Shown here piece after piece: positions 24,259-35,965 of a stretch of DNA of 64,000 nucleotides (positions are counted from its first letter, which is position 1; the number at the start of each line of letters is the position of its first letter). A program made the translations under genes and the position numbers. The notes under the pieces were generated by a model. The model saw only the letters and a program-made list of their open reading frames with translations. It did not search any database and had not been told where the DNA came from. Source of the DNA: Serilophus lunatus (lineage: Eukaryota; Chordata; Aves; Passeriformes; Eurylaimidae); the NCBI GenBank assembly GCA_013399895.1, contig VXBA01000905.1, positions 62,240 to 126,239 of the forward strand, in the 5' to 3' direction.

Positions 24259-24434
24259 TGTATATACACACATACATATATATACACACACATACAAATA
24301 TATGTATATACATATAAATATATATACACAAATATATAAATATCTTTATCTAGATCTATAGAGATAAGTAGATCTAGAGAGATACATATTTTTATGTAAA
24401 ATATTATAAATATATATAATTTATCTATATCTGT
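24259..24434. repeat. Compound TA/CA/AAATA microsatellite
   Basis: Long degenerate run of TATACACA, CATACATA, AAATATAT and ATCTAGA units. Overlapping open frames on both strands here (tyrosine-, isoleucine- and threonine-rich) are artefacts of this composition. Confidence 0.85.
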
Positions 24435-27400
24435 GGAAGCATATCCACAATAATGTGCACAAACACGTACCCCAGGGAAGGGGTAGATATGGATTATAGA
24501 TTGACACTTCTGGCTGTGAGCTTCAGATTCATGAAGGAGAAATTCTTCTGCCACCTTCCAGCATTCAATTAATAAACAATCAGACCACAGGCTTAGGAGT
24601 AGCTGCAGGCATGACGCAGTAGGATAGAATTTGCAAGTGCAAACTTGCAGTGATATTCTTATAAACTAAGGTTTTGTTTTCATTTTGAATGTTGTAAGGG
24701 AGAAAGTGGTAAAAGGCACAGATTTATGCGCATAGCCAGGAGTACACATCTTTAAGATACTTTTCAAGGGGAAGTACCAAATGAGACAGTGGTAAGAATG
24801 TGTTTCTAGTGAAGGCCTCTGCGACTTTGATAGTGTATTTCCAAGAGTGTGCTGTCTTTTCCTCCTCTGGAGCAGAAAGCAGCAGGTTCAGCACATCCTT
24901 TGTTGTGACAAACCCTTCTACTGGAGGTGAGAAAAAACCCAAGATTTTAAAAGCAAAGATAGTGTTGAAAATCTTGAACAAGGAGGAGTGACTTGAGCTC
25001 CTTGTTCTGCTGTGTGTTGTGGGTGATGTTCATCATGCATGCAATGTCTCTGCCTTAATTTCTGACTGCAAAAAAAGGTCTCATCATATTGTATTTATTT
25101 TTTTCATGCTCCCTTCTATTGAAAACTCTTTCTATATCATCTTGGTTTTCACCAGTGTGAGTGGTACCAACCTGATTTGAACAACACACATAGTAGGCGG
25201 TGTGTGGGTTTTCCCCTTTCCCAGAACTGTCATACTTACAAGGAAGTAGAGCCTCTGATTTCTTTCCTTAGATTTGGTATGTATTTGTAATAGATAGTCT
25301 TTTTTAAGGAACTACTGAGTTACTTTACTAAAACATGGACTAACTGGTTCTTAATAGTCTTCTAAATCCATCAGTTTTGTAGGATTTGAAGCAATATTTT
25401 GAAGACAAAAGATTCCTCAGAATGAAATCTTGTCTGCCTTGACTGGTATTCATACTGTATTACTTTATTAAGTCTTGAATCATGTTTATTTTTGTGCAAG
25501 TTCTTCAGAGCTGAAGTAATCAGTCTTCTTTTTGCATCCCCAAGTTCAGAATATAGCAACTCAGCTACACAAATAAATAGACTTTGAAAAATGAGTTCCT
25601 TTTCCTTGGCAGTCAAGCTTTAGTAAATAATAAAGATTATGGTAGGCCATCCTTATCACAATGGTAAAGGATTACTGCTTTTGTACTTAATGCTTTAAAA
25701 AATTAGAGCACCTTAATCTTTTAAAAACAATTTGGGTTTGAAAAACAAATTGCATTGAAGCTGACAAGATGCTTGCCAAGTTCCAGGAGATGCAATTTAC
25801 AGCATCTGAGATATTCGACTTTGAATGCCTGAGCTTCTAATAGAAACAGGGCCTCAGTGTTAACCCTTTCTGCTCTACTGTGGTCTCTAGTGTATAAAGC
25901 GTATATTTTTATGCCTTTCTCATAAAACCCAGGAGGCTGCTCCTGGGTTTCTGTACTGTGTCACAGGTACAAGATAAGAAATGAACTCCTGGATTGCTTA
26001 CTGCTGTCCCCTGAGAACAGAGGCCACCAGAATGAATAAATATATATTCCATAAACACTTTCATGAACTGATCATGCAGTCTCTTGAAGAGGAACTGTGT
26101 GTGTTCTGGCCTGCCATTGCTGTTGTGAGGTGAATATAGAATCTCCCCATAATACTTACAAACGTTTCTATTCTCAGGTAGAATATACCTGTGATCCTGC
26201 CTGTATCCATATGACTTCGTGCTAGCACAGCCATGCAAGTTTAGCAGTTGGGAAGCTTTCTTTTTATCCTGAGGTACTTAATATAGTACTTGACATACAG
26301 CAAACATATTGTCTTATGGTTCTGCTACTAAACTGTTCAAACTTAACCTCTACTTTCAACCTGGTAGTGACTACAGGAATCTCTCTCTTTGTTGGTATTC
26401 ACACTTTTCTACTCTATTGACAACATTTCCACTGATATATAACTCATATGCATATATTTATATTCAAATATAATTTTTCTTGAGTGTACAAACTGCTAAA
26501 TCACAGATAGTGAATCTATAATAGCACCTCTGGAGTTTTATTAACAAATGAAGTTTCAAATAATAGATTTTGTTGTTGTTATCTGAGTGCATGATGTTAT
26601 TTTTCATAATAATGAATTTCAGCATAATTATCTTGTCTGGTTTCAGAAGTCATTGTCTTTTTGCATGCTCTCTAAATACCTCTGTATTTAGCATACTTCC
26701 TAATTTTCTATCATAGTTAATTCCTTTAATAGTATTTCTCAGATTCATTGCTGAAAGTATTAAATAAGCAACTAAAGCTCTCAGGTTCAAAAGGCAGTAA
26801 CTGCTAAGTAAATAGGATAACTGAAAAGCTCAAAGTCTAAGCGTGGCAGAGGAAACTTGGAATTTCTTTAAGGTCCTCTGTGAAGCTAGGAACCTTGCCT
26901 GTACTTAGCTTCATTTAACTAATGATTGCACTTTATCACGAGATCTATTATTATTTTTTTCACTCTGGCTTCAAGATTTTAAAATTAATCAGATGCACAC
27001 TACCCTTCCAGAATGTTTTAATAGGTAAGGGTTATTCTATATTCAACTTGGACTGCAGGGGTCCTATCCCAAGGAGTCTTTCTTTCCTTTGTTATACTTC
27101 CCTTGTATCACACCGAATCAGTCTGTTTTACCATGATATCCCTGTTTATTTCTTTGTTGTCCATTATCTTACTATCATTCCCTTTCTGATTATAATAACA
27201 TCATATTTGTATTCTTATTGCTGTTTTGACACCTTGCACTTTCTGGACATGGCTGTTAGTATATCCTTATTAAAAAATTTTTATAGTCTCACAAATTAAA
27301 AGTAGTTTTAGAGACTGTGAGCCTTGTGTGCTTTTTAATATTTAATTTTCTTTCAGTAATTTCAGACCCCCTCAAGACCAGCACTGAAAGTCTTATCTGA

Positions 27401-29537
27401 AAAAATCATGTAAAAAGTAGTCATTTTAATGAAAATACTTTCAGTGGTTACATTTACTGACTGTATCTTTTTACTACAAGTCTTTTATCTGTTTGTTTCT
27501 CTTCATTAACTGCATCCTTTAATTTGCACAGTATATCAATCTCCCCTATGTATAAATATTACTTTATCTAGAAGTAACTTTACAATGACATCTGACCTAA
27601 GTGAAGAAAGACTTTGTTTTTCTTTCTTTACTCTTGCTTTTCTGCCTCAAGGCCACAGTTCTTGTCCTGGCTTGCTGACCTCTTCCTTCTGTGCTCTCTG
27701 AAGACAGGCCAGCCAATTTGCCCCTCATGCAATTCAACAGTTCCTGGGATTGTGTGAATCTCCAGTCTTCTCAATTTTATTTTTCCTTTATCTGGTTTGT
27801 GGTTACATCCTACCTTCCTTGTCCCCTTTCCTCTCTTTTTCATTTATATTTTTTCATCTTTTTTTTTTTTGTTGTCCTCATCACCCATAGGTCTCAGCCC
27901 TTGGATTTTATCTTCCTCTGTTCTTGCTGAGTTCTTCTGGTCTCTTTATTCATCTGTCTCTTTGCACTATGAAACAGCTGTTTCTCTTTGCAGCTGTCTT
28001 GCCCTGTTAACAACACTTTTTCTTGTCATATTTGATCTCTCCTCTGCCTTGTCTTTGAGCCCACATGCTCCAGGTCTTTCTGTTTGAAGGTATTTACAAC
28101 TCACATCATGTCAAATTACTATTTTTATTGGTTTTTTCCTTGTGTGTTTTCTTAAAAAAAAAATATGGTTTTCTCCCAGATCTCCAGATGCGTCTCTAGT
28201 CTTTAATTCTTTTCTTCTATGCTTTCTATCAGATGATAGCTATATTCCCCTATATTCCCATACAAGAATTTGGATTTATTCAGTTTTTTTCAGCTAGTAG
28301 CATTTCTTGTCTTATTCTTTTTGAGTTTTCTGTAAAATCAGAAACCCTGATTTAAAAATACAGTTCATTCCAATGTCAAGTTTTTTTCCTTCTTTCTATA
28401 TCGTTACATTTGCACAAAATGAGATTAGACCTCTCAAACTTCCATTTTGACACCCCCTGCTTATTGGCTTTCCACAACAGTGTCTTTTCAAATTTTTTAT
28501 TCATTCTTAGATAATTTTATTTTCAGTTTTGCAATTAAACTGCTACTCACTCACAGCCAAAAAAATCTTTTATGTAATCAAGGGCATTGCCTTTGTCTCA
28601 CTCAAAAGTTCAATGTGCCTAAGTAGATTCAGGGAAATTTAACCAGTGCAGACTTTCTGAATAAAGCTGACGTTAAATTTTGACCTGATTCTCGTTTCCA
28701 TCTCCCATAAATTTTCCCTCAAAGATGAATCTCCTGCCAAATTCCTTGTTCAGCATTGTTTGTTGTGTTGCTGCACAACGGGTTGCTATCACTTTATCTT
28801 CAGAAAAAGACCTTAACACTTGATGGATGCTTTCATATAGTAGCCTGAAATCTGAATCCATTTTAATAGGATATACATTGAAAAAATTGTTGTTTTCTTG
28901 TCATAATTTGCTACAAATTTAAGTGTTAAATTAAAACTGTGTTCATCCCCTAGTATTTGAGGGCTGTTTTTCTCCTCTAAGCATATAATTAGAAGTTTAA
29001 AACGTAGACTGATGGTCCTCTATATAAGTTATCATGCATAAATGATATACCATGTAGTGTACTTTATTTTTTGTCAGTGAATTGTAGGCTACTTTAATTA
29101 GATATAATAGAAATATCTCTTGTGAATTCTTTCATACCTGCATGGATGGAATGATAGAAATCAGTTCTAGGGGTAGTATATCGAGACAAACAAGCTCAGA
29201 TTTTAAAATTAAACTTCAATTAGTTTCACTTTTTTTCCTTTGGATTTATAGGGAAACACAGCTACATGGAAATTCTGTATTTTATCTAAATTTTACCTCA
29301 GAAACAATGGGGAAAAAAATGCAATACTTAAAATGCTAAAAATTAATTTCAAGAACAGAATCAAGGCATAGTCTAATGAATGCAGGTCTCCCTTGAGTCG
29401 AAGAGAAGTTCTTGCTCCAGGCAGTGTAGAAAGGTTCATTCTCAAAATCTCATTTTTTTAAATCTTTGCAAACACTGGGAGCTTAGTTAGATGTTAGTTA
29501 GATGGAGCAGAACTTGTTTCAAAGAGTTAAATAGCTT
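24435..29537. other. AT-rich non-coding DNA with T-rich tracts
   Basis: No gene or transposon recognised. Pyrimidine-rich stretches near 27790-28090 produce hydrophobic, serine-rich open frames that are compositional. Confidence 0.55.
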
Positions 29538-29596
29538 TGGGGTTTTTTTGGGAGGTTTGTTTTTTTGGGTTTTTTTGGTTTTTTGGGTTTTTTTTA
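29538..29596 (+). repeat. G-run/T-run low-complexity tract
   Basis: GGGG, GGG, GGG, GG and GGG runs separated by six to eight T's on the plus strand. It is a G/T simple repeat with spaced G-triplets that could in principle form a loose G-quadruplex. Confidence 0.75.
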
Positions 29597-32208
29597 ATTA
29601 CTAGCTTTGCCATAATCTCCTTAATAATGGTGTACAAGCCTTTAGGAAAAGTAAGCATCTTTGCCAGTCAAATCTGCTTGTGCCCTGTTACTATAATATA
29701 TATTTTTAATATCATTCTCGCTGCCAAAGGTATAACAGACTGACAGAAATGAGATCAGTGTGGGGTTCCAGTGTATCTCTGCAAGCTTTGAGAAAGTATA
29801 CATGCAAAACATCATGGGACTGGACCCAAATGGTGAATATTCGAACATCTGCTTGGAAGAACAAAAAATACATCCATTTGTGCCTGCTTCCCATTGGCAC
29901 GGGCAGTACATGTGCACTGTGCTGGGTGACTCCTGCCTTTGTGTACCCCTTGTTCACCTCACCGTTGCTGCTCCCCATGGGTTTCCTTCCTCCTAGAGCA
30001 GCCTAAAAGAGCTATCACTTGGCAAATACACAGCAGACAAGTAACCTAAGGCAGTGTAAAGAACAGCAAATACTATTTCTTCTTGGTAAGGCTGATCAGG
30101 AAGAGTCTTGTGGTTTGAGATGGTTAAGGTGATCTTTAATGTGTTCTTTAATGCTCATACAGCCTGTGGCACTGTTTATACATATAAAGTGCCCTGTGAC
30201 TGGCAAGAAAGTCCTCGGACCTGTAAGGATTTTGCTTTATTTATATCTTTATTTTGCAATTTAAAATAGAAGTGCTGTAGGCAGAAAAGGACTGGTTTGA
30301 AAGAGATTGTGTTTCAGGCTGGCTAGTGTCATCTCTCCTTTAAAACCAGACATAATTTTTAAAAAATTTAAGAGATAGAATGTATTTGAATGGATGAAAA
30401 GTTGAATATTGGATAGGTAACCTTTGAGGCTGATATACCTTTCCAAGTTCATAGAGTTTAAAAACCCATAACCTACATAAAATAGCAACCTTGCAGTGTG
30501 ATTGGCAACCTTGTGCTGGAGGCAGTGAGTCAGTATTAAATCTGTGATCACCATAGTCTCTTCTCCCTATAGCTATTTCTTTCAGTTCAGAGTCTGTGAT
30601 GGATGATTCTGGGAGCTTCAGCTATTATGCTGTCAAGACAAGCATATAACTTTTGAGAGGGGAAATTAGGAATGTGTAAGTTGTGTTTTCACTGTTTGGT
30701 GTTGTGTGCCTATTAGAAAGTAAAGGAGTTTACATCTTCCTTTAATGATATAGTTACCATCTGCTGTTTATACCTACAAAAAATCAAGCTTTAGAAAACT
30801 CCATGCAAACTCTATAAAGTTAGCTTGAACTTGCAGTTCAAGCTGAAGCTTAAGCTATTGTTCTGAGTAGAGCTGAGAAAGCACAGTGTATGAGACTGGT
30901 AGTATAAACTGAATCATGTTATATCCTGACCATGGAATGGATGCTTATTGTGACAATAGAGAGCACTCATCCGTGCTGAAAATAGGTTTATCTATGCAGA
31001 GTCTATTCCTGAAAAAGCATTTTCAACCTTCAGACCAATGTCCAGTCAACCCTCTGTAGGAATTCCATACAGAAGACTTAAACTGCTGAATTGTTTCACT
31101 ATTTCTTCTCTTAATGGGACGTGGGAGGAAACCAAAGCAAACCAACCTAAAAAAACCCTAAGCTCCAGGTGCTGGCCAGTTCAGATGAATTTTAATTTAT
31201 TCTCTGGAGTTGTCTCTTTAAGGTGTATAATCCTTAACAAAGAGTTACAAAATTTTCTCTAGAAAGCTGAGGCCTTTTAATAGAATATACATGTACAATC
31301 CTCTTACCTTTAAAATCAGTGTCAAAGTGAGCAAAATTTAGTTATTCAATGATTTCATTGGGTCTTCAAATTCAGCTCAGAATATGGCTATGGTAGAATT
31401 TCAAGCACCGTATTTCTGAGAGGTTTTGTTTTTTAGTTAACATTAGATTTATGTCTTTACAGAAATGTTGCTTTCTGACAGCTGTGCAATTATCCAGTGT
31501 CACTACTGTGCCATGCAGTTAAATGGTCAACAGTTACTGTGTTTATAAACAGCATGTGACATTTGAGCTTTGAAAAGCAAATTCTTACTGAATGCATTTG
31601 GAAGAGTTCCATATACGGTATTTTTGTGCCTCATTCAGTGGAATATTCACTAAATGGAATGGCAACAGAGATTGACTGTAATAAGCATTACATATAAAAT
31701 GGGAATCAGATTAAACAGAAATCCCAGTGCATTACATTGAAATGATAAAGGCTAAAACAATAGGCAATGACACATGTATTACAGTAGCTACTCAAGAACA
31801 TTACAGCTATTTACCCGGGAGAAGTTGCGGTACATAGTTCCTCTTCTCTCAATCTTCCTTACAGTTTTCTTAATCTCCAAAATTTCTCTAGAATAACATT
31901 AATCTTTTATGTAGATTTTCTTCAGTGTAGTTGTTTTCCTGATCTCCTATGACCTAAGTAACAGACAGCTAAAGTTTGCAATGCAAACTTCAGAATACAT
32001 CATTAGTATATTTTTGTTTGTATTATTATCAAATCACATTGTTGAAAATGTTAGGTACACCTTCTAAGTGGCACTTGTCAACTGTAGGGTTGTGTGCTAA
32101 AAGATGGTAAAGGTTTGGGTTATATTTGGGTTATATATATGTTTGCATGAAAGGTCTTGTTTGCAGCTGAAAATGGAACTCACTTGTGGATGATATTTGG
32201 GAATGTAC
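29597..32208. other. Non-coding DNA, nothing identified
   Basis: A patch at 29740-30005 is open in two plus frames and two minus frames, which suggests stop-poor composition and not a gene. The rest is AT-rich unique sequence. Confidence 0.5.
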
Positions 32209-32297
32209 TTTCCTTTTTTTCCCCCCCCATTTTTTTCCTCTCTTCCCCCCCCCCCCCGCCCTTCCCTTTTTTTTTCCTTCCCCAACTCCTTCCCCTG
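32209..32297 (+). repeat. Polypyrimidine tract with long C and T runs
   Basis: About 90 bases made almost only of C and T on the plus strand, including a run of about thirteen C's. It is low complexity; such tracts are prone to length errors in assembly. Confidence 0.85.
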
Positions 32298-34739
32298 TTT
32301 GGTTGAGTAATTTAGCTTATGGAGGAACTGAAACAGGGGTCAAGAAAGGACCATCTCATATCATTTGGATGGAGATCATAAATGAAATATTAGAGCGTTT
32401 ATGGGGAACAAGAACCCTGGACAGCTATCTCAGACTAATGGCCAGGCACCTGAGTGGGAGAGCATAGAGATCTACATGATCTATTTGGCCAATATTTTGT
32501 GAGAGATTCAAACTGAATATGCCAGGCTTGTGGGCTTATATTAATGAACAAGCCTAGAATGGCTAAAATACCATCTGATCTCATAACAGCCTTTCTCTTA
32601 TTGCTTGTGCTTTGTCAGTACATGAAGGGAAGACCAGCTTTTCTCAGCAGGGCAGTTCTGCAGAAGAGTAAGAAGGAAATATCAGGCTTCGTGTTTTAAA
32701 GTAATAGTGCATAACTTGAAAAAATGTCCCCACCGAGTGGGGGCTTTTATTAATATGTTTATAGAGTCTAGACCAAGAATGCAGCGATACAGGTAGGAAA
32801 TTATCAAAAAATGTGGATGCTAAAAGCATATTACGCTTATGGTTCATTAATGACTCGTACAAAGTTGATACGTACCAATTTTCGAACTTGACAGTTCCTA
32901 TTGTAACAGTAGGGAAACTAACTGCATCACTGACGTGAGGTGGAGTGCTCAGTAAAAGACAGGGACTTGGTGAGTGCTTTTTAAGGAACATATACAGGCA
33001 GATCTCTAGGAATATGTTCAGAAAAAAGGAAGAATATAGATTTTTCTGGCAAAATGTTTTTTGTTAAAAGTATAAATCCCTCATGGAAAATTATGGTCTG
33101 TAAGAAAGGGACGGTTTCAGTGGATTTTTCTGATCTAAAAAAATACATCATGAAAACTTTAAATTCCCTTCTTTCAATTTACAGAAGGAAGACTTTAGCA
33201 TTTCACTTTGAAATGACATTTAGAACTTCTAATTAACCTGTATTAGATAAGAAAAGTAAACTTACAGTTTACTGCAACTGCACTTTTTCTCTTCAAGACT
33301 ATTAGTCCAAAATGTCATGGTTTTATGACTTTTCATTTAGAGTTGGGACATTGTACTGAAAAATTTTGTTTAATCCCTGTTCTAATGGTACCATTACCAT
33401 TTAAGCTTTAGAAACAATATTAGTTTGAAATGTTCCTTAGCATACTATAAGAATTATAACGTTCATATAAATAGCTTACTTATTGTGGCTAGTAATACTT
33501 ACTTTATTTTTAATCTAATAAAACTCTTCTGGAGATACTGAGATAGGAGGTATTTATTTAAAATGCAAAGGAAAGAAGGTTCTGCAGAAGTACAAGAATC
33601 TCAGTTACTGCTATAGAAAAACTGTTTTTCTGTGAAGTTCTATTACTTATGCAAGTCACACCTGGACAAGAACTACATTATTTTAATTGAAGAAATTTCT
33701 AAATATAAACTGGATATCTAGGGGCTATAGACTGAACCCATCTATTTTACCAAAATTGACTTTTTAATCCCTGCTTTCTTAACTTATTTGTATCCAAGAC
33801 ATACACAAAGCTTCTCAGATAAACAGGTGCGCTTCAATATTATCCAATTAATTACTGTCAGAAGTATTGGAAATTGGTCTGTATCTCTACTTTGGGATTA
33901 AAACCAGTTCCCTCATTCCTAGGATGCTTCGTTGGACATTTAAATCAAGAAGAGTGCCATTTTTAAAAATAGAAGTCCATCTGCTGCAATGAAACCCAGT
34001 AGCTGGACCTAGGTTTGACTTAGGGTTAGAGAATGCTATAAAGAAGACAGTGATGTTTTTTCCCTACTGCAGCTTTACTAAAGTAGATTTCAAAATGTTT
34101 CTGAAAAATTTTTCTTATTTTTTGGGGGGGTAGGAGAAAGAAAAAACAGTAGATTAATAATTTCTCCAAAGATGTGAGGTGAAAAACAAACAAAACCCCC
34201 CTGTTTTTGGAGGCAGGTGACTAGCTGCAACCTCACTGGAAACAAGAGCTGGAAACAATTTTCTTTTGAAACCTGCTCAATGGCAAATGTAAAGTGAGCA
34301 GGTAATGAATTGTAAGGGCTGAGACTGATCCCTTATGAAAGGTTTGCAAAGAGCTGGGATTTAGACAGGATTACTTCCCCAAGCCCTCCTTTACTTACAC
34401 CTTCATTATGAATAATAAAAAAGTATAAAAAAATAATGGAAAAAACTAAGAAAAAGGTTTATCTGTCATGGTAATACTGATTGCTGTAGATATATGAAGG
34501 GAAAGCTGACAAATTCTTTCAGAAGAACCACACTTTTACGATATTTGCCTTTTATAATGTGATGAAGATATATTTTTAATTTTTTTATGTATTTCATAAT
34601 AATAAAGCTGGCCTTCAGTATTTTCTAGCCTCCTCCCCCACTGGTCTCTGAAAAGAACTCGAGTTTTCTGCAGGCTGTTTCTTCAGATACTCACTGGCCA
34701 GCAGGTTCTGTGCCTACTTTTCTGCTCTAAGTGTTGAGA
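32298..34739. other. AT-rich non-coding DNA
   Basis: No identifiable feature. Confidence 0.55.
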
Positions 34740-35397
34740 AATACATTTGGTGCTCAGGGTACGGCTGCAATTTGAGCTCTGAGTGGAAGCCCATTACAAG
34801 AGGCCATGAACTGCTGACCCTTTGAATGGCAAAAGGCCTGGGAATCTGTGGTCTGTTCAGGTGAGGGACACATCAGGAGCTGAGGAGCCCCAGACTTCCC
34901 CAGGTTTAGACTGTAAGACTCAGATTCCTCAGAGGCATGATCTTGAGCTATTACTTTGCTATTTGGTTCTAACACCAAGATTAAACTATTTTAAAGATCA
35001 TGACATCTGAGACTCTGATATGGGAAACCTGGGGTCGAGCTGCTGAGGAAACCTGGTCTGACTGTGAGCAAGGGGAGTGTAGCTGCAAAGGAATGTTGGT
35101 CCCCCAGGTGGTTGCTCATGTGGTGTGGGATGCTCATCCAGGAGTGGGTCGTGGATGGCTGGCCAAGCAAGTTTCCTTAACATCCTGGGGCTGCCTGTGG
35201 CCTGTCTGTCTGATTGGTGGGGGTCTGCAGTGGGGTTGCAAGAGGACTACGGCTGAATAGGAGAAGGTCTGCAACAGGGCCTGGCTGCTGGACCATCCTT
35301 TCTAGGGATGATCCAGTGTATCTGCCAGTGACAGAGCACTCACCGCATTGCAGGTATATCTGCTCTCTGATGACAGCTGTAATTAGTCATCTCTTGG
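34740..35397. other. GC-elevated block upstream of a solo LTR, probably a decayed repeat
   Basis: Clearly richer in G and C than its left flank and ends exactly where the LTR begins. It contains ATTAAA at 34980-34985 and several GGGG-containing stretches, but no frame longer than about 90 codons and no retroviral motif that I recognise. It may be an older LTR or internal ERV remnant; I cannot prove it. Confidence 0.3.
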
Positions 35398-35965
35398 TGC
35401 CCTGCTTTCAGCTGGGATAGAGTTAATTTTTCTTCCTAGTAGCTGTACAATGTTGTGTTTTGCATTATGTGTGAGAATAACATTGATAACACAGTGATGT
35501 TGTAGTTGTTGCTAAGTCTTGCTTACTCCAAAACAAGGAGTTTTTGGTTTTCCATGCTTTGCCAATGAAGAGGTGGCCAAGAAACCAGGCCAGGACAGCC
35601 ATCTGAAACTAGCCAAAGTAACGTTCCATACCACAGGGCATCGTGGCCAGTATGGAAACAGGGTGGACTTGGCTGGGAGCCACTGGTTGTTGCCCATGAA
35701 AGGGCTGGACATTGGTCAGCAGGGATTGAGGAGCTGTTGTCTTTCTGGGTTTTTTTTTTCTCTTGTTTCTTTTTATTTTTTTTTTCTGTTGTTGTTGTTT
35801 CCTTTTCATTACAGTTATTTTGTAAATATTTTGTTTCAGTTATTAAACTGTTCTTAACCTACAGGTTTTAGCCTTTTTTTTTTCTGATTTTCCTCTCTAT
35901 CCCTCTGGCAGAAGTGAGGGTGGTGAGTGAGCTGGCTAGTTGCTGACTGGGGTTAAACCATGACA
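35398..35965 (+). mobile_element. Solo LTR of an avian endogenous retrovirus
   Basis: The element runs from TGCCCTGCTTTCAGCTGGG to GGGGTTAAACCATGACA. Features of a common avian LTR family are visible: GGGATAGAGTTAATTTTTCT near the start, ACATTGATAACACAGTGATG, a polyadenylation signal ATTAAA at 35842-35847, and GAGTGAGCTGGCTAGTTGCT close to the end. The sense strand is plus, the same as the exons at 40.5 and 52.3 kb. T-rich expansions at about 35748-35810 interrupt the body, and no TATA box is obvious. Flanks CTTGG and GTTTG do not match, so no clean target-site duplication is seen. No internal retroviral genes lie on either side. Confidence 0.82.
35842..35847 (+). terminator. Polyadenylation signal of the solo LTR
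   Basis: ATTAAA followed by CTGTTCTTAACC, in the position expected for the R region of this LTR. Confidence 0.5.

Noticed and set aside
24107..24554. Overlapping Tyr/Ile/Thr-rich open frames
   Set aside because: They are translations of the TA/CA microsatellite.
24878..24928. Exon with acceptor GGAGCAG and donor GTGAGA
   Set aside because: Open in a single frame over only 51 bases, with a moderate acceptor and no protein-like signature; chance pairs of this quality are common in AT-rich introns.
27691..28087. Hydrophobic, Ser/Phe-rich open frames as membrane proteins
   Set aside because: They come from a pyrimidine-rich tract (TTT, TCT and CTT codons) with no splice sites or start context.
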